From: Paludibaculum fermentans_A
GTDB lineage: Bacteria > Acidobacteriota > Terriglobia > Bryobacterales > Bryobacteraceae
Direction: 5' to 3'
Assembly: GCF_051172195.1 (NCBI RefSeq)
Contig: NZ_JBPJAQ010000001.1
Span: 3,348,001-3,412,000, forward strand
Length of the DNA: 64,000 nt
A program made the position numbers and the translations under genes. The notes under the pieces were generated by a model, which was not told the DNA's origin, made no database searches, and was given only the letters and a program-made list of their open reading frames with translations. How positions within the stretch are numbered: position 1 is the first letter of the stretch; every line of letters begins with the position of its first letter. This document shows positions 1-8,119 of the stretch, piece by piece.

Positions 1-1
1 G

Positions 2-847
2 GTCGGGCTGTTGGATCTGCGCCGCAATCAGCTTTTTGCTCCGATCGGATTGATCCTGATGTGGGGGTTGAACTGCTCCTGGGCGATCGAGCAATGGCGC
101 CGGGTGTATGGTCCATCCATCCCGGAATGGTTGAGAACATTGGGTGAAATGGAAGCGTTGCTGGCGCTGGCCGGCTATGCGTGGGAGCACCCGGAAGACC
201 GCTTCCCTGAGATAGCCGAAGGGCAGACTGTACTCAACGGGGAAGAACTGGCGCATCCATTACTGCCGCCCGGCCGGGTTGTCGCGAACAGCGTTCGCCT
301 GGACGGAACGCAGCCCTTGATCGTGATCAGCGGTTCGAATATGTCGGGCAAGAGCACCATGCTGCGAACGGTGGGCGTGAGTGTGGTGATGGCGCTGGCG
401 GGCGCTCCGGTGCGGGCGAAGCGATTGGTTGTCTCGCCCGTGGCGGTGGGCGCCTCGATCCGCGTGGTGGATTCACTGCAAGAGGGCAACTCGCGGTTCT
501 TCGCGGAGATCGTACTGCTGCGGCGCATTGTGGAATTGACGAAGCAGGGCCTGCCGCTGCTGTTTCTCCTGGATGAGGTCTTGAGCGGGACGAACTCGCA
601 CGACAGGCGGATTGGCGCGGCTGGAGTGATTCAGGGGCTGGTGAGGCGAGGCGCGATCGGGCTGGTGACTACGCATGACCTGGCATTGACGCATATTGCG
701 GATCAGGTGGAGCCGCGGGGCGTCAATATGCACTTCGAGGATCGGATGGAAGACGGACAGATGCGATTCGATTACAGAATCCGGCCGGGCATTGTCGCGA
801 AGAGCAACGCACTGGAATTGATGCGATCGATCGGGCTCGAATTCTGA
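2..847 (+). CDS. MutS-family ATPase, C-terminal part (cut by window edge)
   Basis: The frame is open to the first base of the window, so the N-terminus lies outside. The visible part holds a MutS-type ABC ATPase: Walker A GSNMSGKST, Walker B LLFLLDEV followed by LSGTNSHDR, and the H-loop TTHDLALTHIADQ. The hydrophobic stretch FAPIGLILMWGLNCSWAIEQW before the ATPase core suits the membrane-associated MutS-like proteins (about 600 residues) common in Acidobacteria and Bacteroidetes rather than canonical mismatch-repair MutS, because no mismatch-recognition or clamp domains can be judged here. Role is inferred as DNA-structure or membrane-linked ATPase; true mismatch repair is unproven. It ends 36 bases before a strong hairpin terminator. 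Confidence 0.85.
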   Translation, partial: VGLLDLRRNQLFAPIGLILMWGLNCSWAIEQWRRVYGPSIPEWLRTLGEMEALLALAGYAWEHPEDRFPEIAEGQTVLNGEELAHPLLPPGRVVANSVRLDGTQPLIVISGSNMSGKSTMLRTVGVSVVMALAGAPVRAKRLVVSPVAVGASIRVVDSLQEGNSRFFAEIVLLRRIVELTKQGLPLLFLLDEVLSGTNSHDRRIGAAGVIQGLVRRGAIGLVTTHDLALTHIADQVEPRGVNMHFEDRMEDGQMRFDYRIRPGIVAKSNALELMRSIGLEF

Positions 848-883
848 TTGCCGTAATTAACAAATGATCGGGCTGAAAAGATC

Positions 884-930
884 CGGGGCAAATGGAGGCA
901 GCAAAGCCACCTGCATTTGCCCCGTTCTTA
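884..930. terminator. Bidirectional hairpin terminator
   Basis: An 11-base perfect stem (CGGGGCAAATG at 884-894 with CATTTGCCCCG at 914-924) is followed by TTCTT on the plus strand and, reading the minus strand, by GGATCTTTT. It lies between the convergent ends of the MutS-like gene and the secreted protein gene, so it can serve both. Confidence 0.75.
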
Positions 931-937
931 GGCGGGT

Positions 938-1492
938 CTATTCGGCCGGAGCCGGAATGATGCCGTTCTGCTCGGCCCGGCCACGTGCCTTGGTGTAATC
1001 CGCGGCGGCGTCCAGGCTCTTGTTGAGCGCATTCGCCCGGCTGTAGACAGCCTTGACGAGCCGGCAGTAATCCCAGTTCAGGCTGGGGTTGCCTTCGATC
1101 TCATTCTGCTTGAGGATCGTGGCATTGACCTCGGCAGCCAGTGCCCGTGCCGCAATACCGGCGCGTGCGATGGTCTGCTGTTCCGGCGTTCCAAGGGAGG
1201 CGCCGATTTCTTCCAGGCGGTTGACGGCCGGAGCGAGGGCATTCACCTGTTCACGCAGTTCATTCAGCTGATAAGAATGGGACATACGGCTGAGCTGCAT
1301 AGGAGTCCGGTTGAAGGACTCAATGCGGGCGGCCGTTTCCCGAATACCATTCGTCGCGCCCGCGATGTCCTGCATCAGCGCGATGCTTTCCTTGAGCGGG
1401 GCCTCTTTGGCGTTCGCAGCGGAAAGCAGGGATGCCGGGGCCAGCACAAGGAGGGCCAGCAGAGACACACGAGTAGCGTTTGGTTTGATCAA
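938..1492 (-). CDS. Secreted helical protein of unknown function
   Basis: A 184-residue protein with a clear Sec signal peptide (basic MIKPNATR, hydrophobic core to LLSAANA, predicted cut before KEAPLK). The mature part is rich in Ala, Glu, Leu and Arg and reads as long amphipathic helices, with no cysteine pair and no recognised motif apart from a single Trp-Asp-Tyr-Cys near residue 142. I do not recognise the family. It stands alone, convergent with the MutS-like gene, and has about 115 bases of free upstream sequence before the terminator of the next minus-strand gene. A periplasmic helical-bundle role is only a guess. Confidence 0.7.
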   Translation of the reverse strand: MIKPNATRVSLLALLVLAPASLLSAANAKEAPLKESIALMQDIAGATNGIRETAARIESFNRTPMQLSRMSHSYQLNELREQVNALAPAVNRLEEIGASLGTPEQQTIARAGIAARALAAEVNATILKQNEIEGNPSLNWDYCRLVKAVYSRANALNKSLDAAADYTKARGRAEQNGIIPAPAE

Positions 1493-1607
1493 TTGATTTT
1501 CTCCGTTTGGTTTTTCCCCGAGCGTGAGGGAGAAATAAGGAAGGACTACTTGGCCGACTTACTTAGTATTATAGACGATCCGAGGAATTGTTTGGTTTCA
1601 GAAAATG

Positions 1608-1642
1608 AAAAACGGCCCATCTCCTGATTTGGAGATGGGCCG
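1608..1642 (-). terminator. Rho-independent terminator after the HpaI-type aldolase
   Basis: Perfect 12-base stem CGGCCCATCTCC (1613-1624) and GGAGATGGGCCG (1631-1642) with a 6-base loop. Read on the minus strand the right-hand arm is followed directly by TTTTT (complement of 1608-1612). It lies about 90 bases downstream of the aldolase stop. Confidence 0.85.
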
Positions 1643-1729
1643 CACTGTCTAACGGTTAGATCACTTGCCAAGTTCAGCAGCTTGTGCTTGATTTGGCCTA
1701 TTGCGCCGCCGGCTGTTCTTACAAAAAGG

Positions 1730-2575
1730 CTAGAACAACGCCGTGGGACGGCGGCTCCAGAGCTTCCCTTCCGTGGCGGCGATCTTCTCGAGGTCCTGGA
1801 CGTAGGCGGCCGACTGCGTGAGGACGTGATGCAGGTCGTTGCCGACACTGATGAAGCTGAAGCCTTTGGCGAGGAACTCCGCGACGCGGGTAGTGCCGAA
1901 GAGGAACAGCCCCAGGATCACGTTATTCTTGCGTGCCTCGGCGATGAGGGTGTCGGTGGCCGCCTGCAGTTCCGGCGAGGTGTACATGTGGGGGAACTCA
2001 TACTTTTCATAGAGACCCATCGACATGCAGAGGTCGTTCTGGCCCAGGAAGAGCATATCGACACCGGGCACGGCGGCGATCTCCACCATGTTTTCGATGC
2101 AGGCCGCGGTTTCCACCTGCAGCGCGACGATCACATTCTTGTTGGCATTGCCGGCGTAGCCGAGCAGGCCAGCCTTGTTCATGCTGCGCTGCGGAAAGTA
2201 GACGGAGCGGGTGCCGGCGGTGGGGTAGCGGGTGCAACTTACCGCCTGCCGCGCCTCTTCCGCCGTATTGATGTAGGGCACGAGGACGCCGTCGGCGCCA
2301 AGGTCGAGGGCCTGTTGGATACCACCGCGGTCGTGATAGCCGGCCACGCGGACCATTGACTTGGCTCCGCCGCTGGCGATGGCGCACAGCATGTTGGACA
2401 GCTTTTCGTGGTCCATGGGACCGTGCTGGGTGTCGACGAGCAGCCAGTCGTAGCCGCTGTGAGCGAGTTGTTCGGCCACGGTCGGACTGTGTGAATTGAG
2501 AAACAGCCCCATCTTAGGGGCGCCGGCGCGCAATTGCTCTTTAAACTCGGCCCCGGTGGGCACGTTGTTGGACAT
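1730..2575 (-). CDS. HpcH/HpaI family aldolase
   Basis: A 281-residue class II pyruvate-type aldolase of the 2-dehydro-3-deoxyglucarate / 4-hydroxy-2-oxoheptanedioate aldolase family. The sequence shows the family landmarks: YDWLLVDTQHGPMDHEKL (catalytic His in the HGP loop), GADGVLVPYINTAEEA, and QVETAACIENMVEIAAVPG then LFLGQNDL, which carry the metal-binding Glu and Asp. The expected role is reversible cleavage of a 2-keto-3-deoxy sugar acid or related acid to pyruvate plus aldehyde in the cytoplasm; the real substrate cannot be read from sequence. It is a single-gene unit with its own promoter, an AGGAGG ribosome site just before the ATG, and a terminator. Confidence 0.9.
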   Translation of the reverse strand: MSNNVPTGAEFKEQLRAGAPKMGLFLNSHSPTVAEQLAHSGYDWLLVDTQHGPMDHEKLSNMLCAIASGGAKSMVRVAGYHDRGGIQQALDLGADGVLVPYINTAEEARQAVSCTRYPTAGTRSVYFPQRSMNKAGLLGYAGNANKNVIVALQVETAACIENMVEIAAVPGVDMLFLGQNDLCMSMGLYEKYEFPHMYTSPELQAATDTLIAEARKNNVILGLFLFGTTRVAEFLAKGFSFISVGNDLHHVLTQSAAYVQDLEKIAATEGKLWSRRPTALF

Positions 2576-2635
2576 AGAGGTTCCTCCTCAGGAATAGAAG
2601 CGTGGTCCGTCCCCAGACTTGATCGGACTCAGCGC

Positions 2636-2664
2636 AATATAGCGAGAATCGCCGGTCAGGTCAA
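2636..2664 (-). promoter_or_regulatory. Sigma-70 type promoter of the HpaI-type aldolase
   Basis: On the minus strand TTGACC (2659-2664), a 17-base spacer and TATATT (2636-2641). Predicted transcription start is near 2629, giving a leader of about 54 bases before the aldolase ATG. Confidence 0.65.
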
Positions 2665-2731
2665 AGTCCTGGTACTTTCGGGGGATTCCTCCACAGGACT
2701 TGCCATGTCCGCTAAACTCTAAAGAAGCCCA

Positions 2732-2977
2732 ATGAAAGCCCACGTCTACGTCACCATGAAAAAGACCGTTCTCGATCCGCAGGGTCAGACGATCGCTCGC
2801 GCCCTCAACGGCATGGGCCACGCCGAAATCGCCGCCGTGCGCCAGGGGAAGTATTTTGAAATCGAACTCGCCGAAGGGACCAGCCTGGAAACGGCCAAGG
2901 TGGAGCTCGACCGGATAGCCGCCGAGGTGCTTTCGAACCCCGTCATCGAAGAGTACAGGGTGGAGTTGATCAGCTAG
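2732..2977 (+). CDS. purS: Phosphoribosylformylglycinamidine synthase subunit PurS
   Basis: An 81-residue protein with the full PurS pattern: KAHVYVTMKKTVLDPQG at the start, the GQTIARALNGMG helix, VRQGKYFEIEL and a C-terminal helix ending NPVIEEYRVEL. PurS is the small subunit that joins PurQ and PurL in the fourth step of purine synthesis. purQ and purL are not in the window, so the three-subunit enzyme must be completed from elsewhere. It lies 36 bases upstream of glmS on the same strand and may be co-transcribed with it. Confidence 0.93.
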   Translation: MKAHVYVTMKKTVLDPQGQTIARALNGMGHAEIAAVRQGKYFEIELAEGTSLETAKVELDRIAAEVLSNPVIEEYRVELIS

Positions 2978-3013
2978 ACCGCCGCTCCGCGCGGCGAAAC
3001 TCGGAGGATAGCT

Positions 3014-4867
3014 ATGTGCGGAATCATCGGTTACGTTGGCAATAAGAAACCTGTCCCCATCCTGCTGGAAGGGTTGCGCCGCCTGGAGTATCGCGGTTAC
3101 GACTCTGCTGGCCTGGCTGTTGTCGACCAGGAAATGAACCTCCATCTGCGGCGCGTTTCCGGGAAGCTCCATAACCTGGAAGAGGCTGTTCGCCTGTCGC
3201 CTGTGGATGGTTTGTATGGCATAGGCCATACCCGTTGGGCGACGCATGGACGGCCTACAGAAGAGAACGCGCATCCGCATCGCGACTCCAAAGGCGACAT
3301 CGTGGTGGTTCACAACGGCATCGTCGAGAATTACCTGGCGCTGAAGCAGGAACTCGAGGGCGAAGGCCATGTGTTCCAGACCGAAACCGATACCGAGATC
3401 ATTCCGCACCTGATTGAAAAGTATTTTCAGGGCAGCCTGGAAGAGGCTGTACGTCTGGCGGTGGGCCGGCTGCGGGGTGTATTTGCCGTCGCGGCGATCT
3501 CACGCCTGGATCCCGGCAAGATCGTAGCCGCGCGAAATGGCCCCCCTGTCGTGGTGGGACTGGGCGAGGGCGAGTATTTCGTTGCATCCGACGTGCCGGC
3601 CATTCTCAGCCACACCCGCGACGTCTTTTTCCTGCACGACGGCGATATCGCTGTGCTGACCGCGGATGGAGTCCGCCTGATGGATCTGGATGGCCGGCCC
3701 GTGAAGCGGCAGGTTTCGCACATCCTGTGGGATCCGATCATGGCGGAAAAGGGCGGCTACAAGCATTTCATGCTCAAGGAAATCTATGAGCAGCCGCGTG
3801 CCGTCCGCGATACGATCCTGGGCCGCGTGGGCCAGGAGAGCGGCCGGGTGTTCCTGGATGAGATGCAGATCCAGCCGAAGGAGTTTGCCGAATTCCAGAA
3901 TGTCCGGATTGTCGCCTGCGGTACGTCGTGGCACGCCGCTCTGGCCGGCAAGTTCATGATCGAGCGGCTGGCGCGCATACCGGTGGAAGTGGACTATGGC
4001 AGTGAGTTCCGCTATCGGGATCCAATCGTCAATCCGAACTCACTGACGGTGCTGATTTCGCAGTCCGGCGAGACGGCCGATACGCTGGCGGCGCAGAGGG
4101 AAGCGAAGAGCAAGGGCTCGCGCACGCTTTCCATCTGCAACGTGATGGGGTCGATGATCTCGCGCGAGGCGGCGGGCACGCTGCTCACCCACGCAGGGCC
4201 TGAGATCGGCGTGGCCTCGACCAAGGCGTTTACGGCTCAGTTGACGGCGTTGTTTATCCTCGCGATGTACCTGGGACAGGCCCGGGGCCGCCAGACTCCG
4301 GAACAGTCGCAGGATCTCGCGCAGGAGCTGCTGCGGATCCCAGCCAAGCTGGAACATGTGCTCTCGGCCGAAGCCCACTACGAAGACCTGGTGAAGTGGC
4401 TCTTCAAATCGACTGACTTCCTGTACCTGGGCCGCGGTATCCACTATCCCATCGCGCTGGAAGGCGCTTTGAAGCTCAAGGAGATCTCTTACATTCACGC
4501 TGAAGGCTATCCAGCCGGCGAGATGAAGCACGGGCCGAACGCGCTGATTGACGAGTCGCTACCCACGGTGGTGCTGGCGACCGCGGATCCCGAGGATGAG
4601 GCGAGCGTGCTGCGGTATGAGAAGACGCTCTCGAATATCCAGGAGGTCAAGGCGCGCGGCGGGAAGGTGGTCGCGGTGGCCACGGAAGGCATGAACGACG
4701 TGACCAGGTCGGCCGACCACGTCATCTGGGTGCCTCCGACACGAGAACTGCTACTGCCCATCCTGGAAGTAGTGCCGCTGCAACTGTTGGCGTACCACAT
4801 CGCCGTCCGCCGCGGCTGCGACGTGGATCAGCCGCGCAACCTGGCGAAGAGCGTGACGGTCGAGTAG
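3014..4867 (+). CDS. glmS: Glutamine-fructose-6-phosphate aminotransferase
   Basis: A 617-residue enzyme making glucosamine-6-phosphate from fructose-6-phosphate and glutamine, the entry to UDP-GlcNAc for peptidoglycan. Cys2 of MCGIIGYVG is the Ntn glutaminase nucleophile; RRLEYRGYDSAGLAV and the HTRWATHG loop follow. The second half holds two SIS domains (VACGTSWHAALAGK, ISQSGETADTLAA, then ALEGALKLKEISYIHAEGY) and the usual C-terminal AKSVTVE. A GGAGG site lies just before the ATG. There is no room for a glmS ribozyme in the 36 bases upstream. It feeds the cell wall genes found further on. Confidence 0.97.
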   Translation: MCGIIGYVGNKKPVPILLEGLRRLEYRGYDSAGLAVVDQEMNLHLRRVSGKLHNLEEAVRLSPVDGLYGIGHTRWATHGRPTEENAHPHRDSKGDIVVVHNGIVENYLALKQELEGEGHVFQTETDTEIIPHLIEKYFQGSLEEAVRLAVGRLRGVFAVAAISRLDPGKIVAARNGPPVVVGLGEGEYFVASDVPAILSHTRDVFFLHDGDIAVLTADGVRLMDLDGRPVKRQVSHILWDPIMAEKGGYKHFMLKEIYEQPRAVRDTILGRVGQESGRVFLDEMQIQPKEFAEFQNVRIVACGTSWHAALAGKFMIERLARIPVEVDYGSEFRYRDPIVNPNSLTVLISQSGETADTLAAQREAKSKGSRTLSICNVMGSMISREAAGTLLTHAGPEIGVASTKAFTAQLTALFILAMYLGQARGRQTPEQSQDLAQELLRIPAKLEHVLSAEAHYEDLVKWLFKSTDFLYLGRGIHYPIALEGALKLKEISYIHAEGYPAGEMKHGPNALIDESLPTVVLATADPEDEASVLRYEKTLSNIQEVKARGGKVVAVATEGMNDVTRSADHVIWVPPTRELLLPILEVVPLQLLAYHIAVRRGCDVDQPRNLAKSVTVE

Positions 4868-4882
4868 ATCCCCGGCCACGAG

Positions 4883-5302
4883 ATGCGGCAGGCTGTACAG
4901 GAGTTCACGATCCGCACGCGTGGCAAGGGGCTCTATGAGTTCACCCCGGAAGTGGAAACCTGGGTCCGGAGCGAACAACTCCGGACCGGTCTGCTGACTT
5001 TGTTCTGCCGGCACACGTCAGCGTCGCTCATCATTCAGGAGAACGCCGATCCGGATGTCCAGACGGACTTGAAGCACTACTTCGAGCGCATTGCGCCGGA
5101 GGACAACCGGCAGTATGTTCACACGATGGAGGGGGCGGATGATATGCCGGCCCACATCCGCAGTGTGCTGACGGGAGTCCAGCTCTCGATTCCCCTGATC
5201 GGCGGACGCCTGGCCTTGGGCACCTGGCAGGGGATCTATCTTTTCGAACACCGCACGTCATCCCACCACCGCAGCGTGGCTGCTCACCTTCTGGGTGAGT
5301 GA
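4883..5302 (+). CDS. YjbQ/UPF0047 family protein
   Basis: A 139-residue single-domain protein with the family signatures LTLFCRHTSASLIIQENADP, DMPAHIRSVLTG and LGTWQGIYLFEHR. Members form trimers with a small His/Asp-lined pocket and some show weak thiamine phosphate synthase activity; the physiological role is unsettled. Starts 15 bases after glmS, so it probably shares its transcript. The stop codon is followed within about 30 bases by the next gene. Confidence 0.9.
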   Translation: MRQAVQEFTIRTRGKGLYEFTPEVETWVRSEQLRTGLLTLFCRHTSASLIIQENADPDVQTDLKHYFERIAPEDNRQYVHTMEGADDMPAHIRSVLTGVQLSIPLIGGRLALGTWQGIYLFEHRTSSHHRSVAAHLLGE

Positions 5303-5333
5303 GCGCTGTGAGCAGTTTCCGGAGGAGGGTCGA

Positions 5334-6191
5334 TTGAAGACGAAACAGGGTTTCCGCCGGCTGGATAGCGGGTCCGTGGCGAAGAAGTTCCGTCAGCGTG
5401 TGCTGCGGCAGTATTTCGTCCGCTTCCACATGGGCCTGCTGCTGGTGGCCACCACCTCGAGTGGAGTGCTGGCGAGCAAGCTCCTGCTGATGGCTGGACT
5501 CACCGCGGTGCTGGTGCGCTATCCGCTGGCGGTGTTGATTGCCTACCTTGTCTTCGTGGGTTTGACGCGGCTTTGGGTGGCCTATGTACTACTGGACGTG
5601 CCATCGCGGAAGCAGGCGGGCTCCGGCTTCGGTTCCGGAGTGGACCTGGGCAATGTGGACATTCCCTTCTGGGGCGGCTCTTCCGGAGGCAGCGCGCCGG
5701 CAAGTGGTGGAATGTCGATGTCCTTTGGTGGCGGCGACTCAGGTGGCGGCGGGGCTTCGGATGTCTGGGGCGTCGCGGACACCGGGGCGTCGCCGGTTTC
5801 GGCGGGCGGAGGCGGCGGGCACGGCATCAGCTTCCCTAGCCTGGATCTGGACATCGACCTGGACGACGGAATCTGGATTATTGCCCTGCTGGCATTGCTC
5901 GTCATGGTGCTCTTCGGCGCGGGTGGCTATTTGATCTACGCGGCCCCGCAGATTCTTCCCGATATCGCGCTGAACGCGCTGCTTGCCTCGTGCCTGACGG
6001 GCGCCGCAAAGAAGGCCGAGGCGAAGGGATGGCTGCGCAGCGTATTCGGTGCAACCTGGATCCCGCTGTTGCTCATTTTGCTGACGACGGTCGGCCTGGC
6101 CGTGGCCGTTCACAAAACCTGCCCCAGCGCGCCCAAGCTGGTTGACGCGTTCAGCTGTCCGGACCAGACTGTTTCGCAAGGCAACAACTAG
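5334..6191 (+). CDS. Glycine-rich multi-pass membrane protein, unknown function
   Basis: A protein of about 285 residues. I chose TTG at 5334 because GGAGGAGG lies 6 bases upstream; an in-frame GTG at 5295 would overlap the preceding gene. It has two hydrophobic segments near the N-terminus (GLLLVATTSSGVLASKLLLM, YPLAVLIAYLVFVGLTRLWV), then a disordered segment of about 100 residues very rich in Gly and Ser, an acidic patch DLDIDLDDG, and two more membrane segments (IIALLALLVMVLFGAGGYLI, IPLLLILLTTVGLAVAV). The pattern resembles integral membrane proteins with a GGGG-type low-complexity loop, but no family is recognised. Confidence 0.7.
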   Translation: MKTKQGFRRLDSGSVAKKFRQRVLRQYFVRFHMGLLLVATTSSGVLASKLLLMAGLTAVLVRYPLAVLIAYLVFVGLTRLWVAYVLLDVPSRKQAGSGFGSGVDLGNVDIPFWGGSSGGSAPASGGMSMSFGGGDSGGGGASDVWGVADTGASPVSAGGGGGHGISFPSLDLDIDLDDGIWIIALLALLVMVLFGAGGYLIYAAPQILPDIALNALLASCLTGAAKKAEAKGWLRSVFGATWIPLLLILLTTVGLAVAVHKTCPSAPKLVDAFSCPDQTVSQGNN

Positions 6192-6253
6192 CGAGTTGAG
6201 TGATCCCGCTGGAGCGAAGTAGGATGTTCAGTCGCTTTCCACTACACCCTTAC

Positions 6254-6262
6254 TGATACAAT
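6254..6262 (+). promoter_or_regulatory. Extended -10 element upstream of the aldo/keto reductase
   Basis: TGATACAAT (TG, one base, TACAAT) about 24 bases before the chosen ATG. The same nine bases occur before the microcompartment operon at 59802. No convincing -35 box was seen, as expected for an extended -10 promoter. Confidence 0.45.
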
Positions 6263-6285
6263 GCCATTTGCGAGAAGGAGTCACC

Positions 6286-7251
6286 ATGAGCATTTCCCGA
6301 AGGTCCTTTTTGACATCCGCCGCGCTTGCGGCGCTCGCCACTGAAATTGACGCCCAAACCGGAATGCCGATGCGAACTCTGGGTCGCACCGGAGAGAAGG
6401 TCAGCTTGCTGGCGTTCGGCGCCGGCAGCCGCTGGCTGGCATACAAGACCCCTGATAAGGGTCTTCCTGCCCTCGAACGCGCGCTGAAGGCCGGCGTGAC
6501 GTACGTGGACTCGGCTGCCAGCTATGGAGACGGCCAGAGCGAGCAGTGGGTGGGCCAGTATCTCAAGTCCCACAAGAAGAACTTCTTCCTGGTCACGAAG
6601 ATTGGCGGCGACCGGTCGTACGACGATACGATGCGCATCGTTGATCGTTCGTTGAAGAATCTCGGCGTCAGCCAGGTAGACCTGATGCACATCCACGCAT
6701 TGGGCAACGAAGACGACCTCGCCAAGATTGAAGGGGCGAACGGCCAGTTGAAGGCGATGTACAAACTGCGTGAGCAGAAAGTCGCGCGCTTCATTGGAGT
6801 CACATGCCACCAGAATCCGCAGGTGCTGAAGGCCGCGCTGGAGCACAACGACTTTGACTCGACGCAGATGGCGTTGAATATCGCCCAAATCGGGAACGCG
6901 GCTCCGTCCGACAAAGCGGGCCAGGGCCAGACCGGCGCTTCCGGGTTCGAATCCGTGGCGATGCCGGTAGCGTTGAAGAAGAAGATGGGCCTGACGGCCA
7001 TGAAGGTCTTCGCCCAGGAGAAGTTGCTGGGCAAGGCGGCGCCTGAGATGCTGCTGCGGTACGCGATGTCGCTGCCCGTGACGGCCACTACGGTGGGCAT
7101 GCCGGAGCTGGAGCACATCGACTTCAATACGAACGTGGCGAAGAACTTCAAGCCGCTCAGCTCCGAGGAAATGAACTCGCTGCCGAAGAACGTCTCAGCC
7201 CAGATGAGGGCGTCCATCGACCACTTCTTTGCAGATCATGTGGATTGCTGA
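6286..7251 (+). CDS. Aldo/keto reductase with Tat signal
   Basis: A 321-residue protein. ATG at 6286 is preferred over an upstream in-frame TTG because AAGGAG precedes it by 5 bases and it places the twin-arginine motif SRRSFLTSAALAAL at the N-terminus. The body is an aldo/keto reductase: GRTGEKVSLLAFGAG, the catalytic Asp/Tyr region YVDSAASYGDGQSEQ, and the Lys region FFLVTKIGG, then LGVSQVDLMHIHAL. Predicted to be folded in the cytoplasm and exported with its nicotinamide cofactor. The substrate is unknown. The 3' end overlaps the next gene by 14 bases. Confidence 0.88.
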   Translation: MSISRRSFLTSAALAALATEIDAQTGMPMRTLGRTGEKVSLLAFGAGSRWLAYKTPDKGLPALERALKAGVTYVDSAASYGDGQSEQWVGQYLKSHKKNFFLVTKIGGDRSYDDTMRIVDRSLKNLGVSQVDLMHIHALGNEDDLAKIEGANGQLKAMYKLREQKVARFIGVTCHQNPQVLKAALEHNDFDSTQMALNIAQIGNAAPSDKAGQGQTGASGFESVAMPVALKKKMGLTAMKVFAQEKLLGKAAPEMLLRYAMSLPVTATTVGMPELEHIDFNTNVAKNFKPLSSEEMNSLPKNVSAQMRASIDHFFADHVDC

Positions 7252-8119
7252 GGAGACGGTCCGCGAACTGGACAGGCCGGGGTCGAGAGAAGAACTGGCG
7301 CGCTTGGCCACCAGGGCTGCCCGAGCCGCCAGCGGCGAACCGATAGAGATCCTGTGGGACGGGATGTGGATCCGGAGGGCGGAAGGGATTTCGTTCCCCG
7401 ATCCGGAGCTATTCCAGACTGCACAACCTCGTTGGGACCGCTGGTGTCACATGGCGACGAAATACGTCCGCGATGCTGACGATTACTGGTTTCACGTCTA
7501 CAAGCCGAAGGCTGGCGATGTGATTGTGGACATCGGAGCGGGACGAGGGGAAGATGTTTTCGCCTTCTCGCAGAAGGTCGGGTCAGAGGGTCATGTGTGG
7601 GCCATCGAAGCGCACCCGACGAACTACCGTGTACTCAATCGTTTCTGTGAACTGAATGGGTTAGGCAATGTCCAGACCCTGAATGTCGCCTGTGTGGACG
7701 TTCCGGCCCGGTTGCATATTGAGACTCTCCCTGTCTGGGAGTCGAACTTCGTGCGCAGTGGAGACGCGACGCCCACCAGCTTCCCGGTGGAAGGCGTGAC
7801 GTTCGACAGCCTGGCCGCTGAAATGGGACTCGACCACATCGATTTCCTCAAGATGAATATCGAGGGAGCGGAGCGGCAGGCCTTGCCCGGTTGCCGCAGC
7901 GCCATGATGAGAACGGCGCATGTGTGCATCGCCGCGCACGACTTCCGCGCAGGGCGCGGCGAGGGTGAGGATTTCCGTACGCTGGGCTTCGTCCGCGAAT
8001 TCCTGACAGACTGCGGGTTCGATCTCGTCACCCGGGACGATGATCCGCGCTACTACGTTCCCTACCACGTCCACGGCGTGCGCCGCGAAGCCTCAGGCGT
8101 CGACGATCTGGGCTCCTAG
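7238..8119 (+). CDS. FkbM family methyltransferase
   Basis: About 293 residues. The Rossmann SAM-binding motif IVDIGAGRGEDVFAFSQ, the acidic loop VWAIEAHPTNY, and the FkbM hallmark FLKMNIEGAERQALPG are all present. Such enzymes methylate hydroxyl groups of sugars or natural products; the acceptor here is unknown. The start is placed at ATG 7238 inside the end of the preceding reductase, an arrangement that suggests coupled translation; a TTG at 7229 is an alternative. The 3' end overlaps the convergent murA by 27 bases. Confidence 0.85.
   Translation: MWIAEETVRELDRPGSREELARLATRAARAASGEPIEILWDGMWIRRAEGISFPDPELFQTAQPRWDRWCHMATKYVRDADDYWFHVYKPKAGDVIVDIGAGRGEDVFAFSQKVGSEGHVWAIEAHPTNYRVLNRFCELNGLGNVQTLNVACVDVPARLHIETLPVWESNFVRSGDATPTSFPVEGVTFDSLAAEMGLDHIDFLKMNIEGAERQALPGCRSAMMRTAHVCIAAHDFRAGRGEGEDFRTLGFVREFLTDCGFDLVTRDDDPRYYVPYHVHGVRREASGVDDLGS

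Noticed and set aside
2978..3013. Possible glmS ribozyme
   Set aside because: Only 36 bases separate purS and glmS, too short for the ribozyme core, and no core motif is visible.
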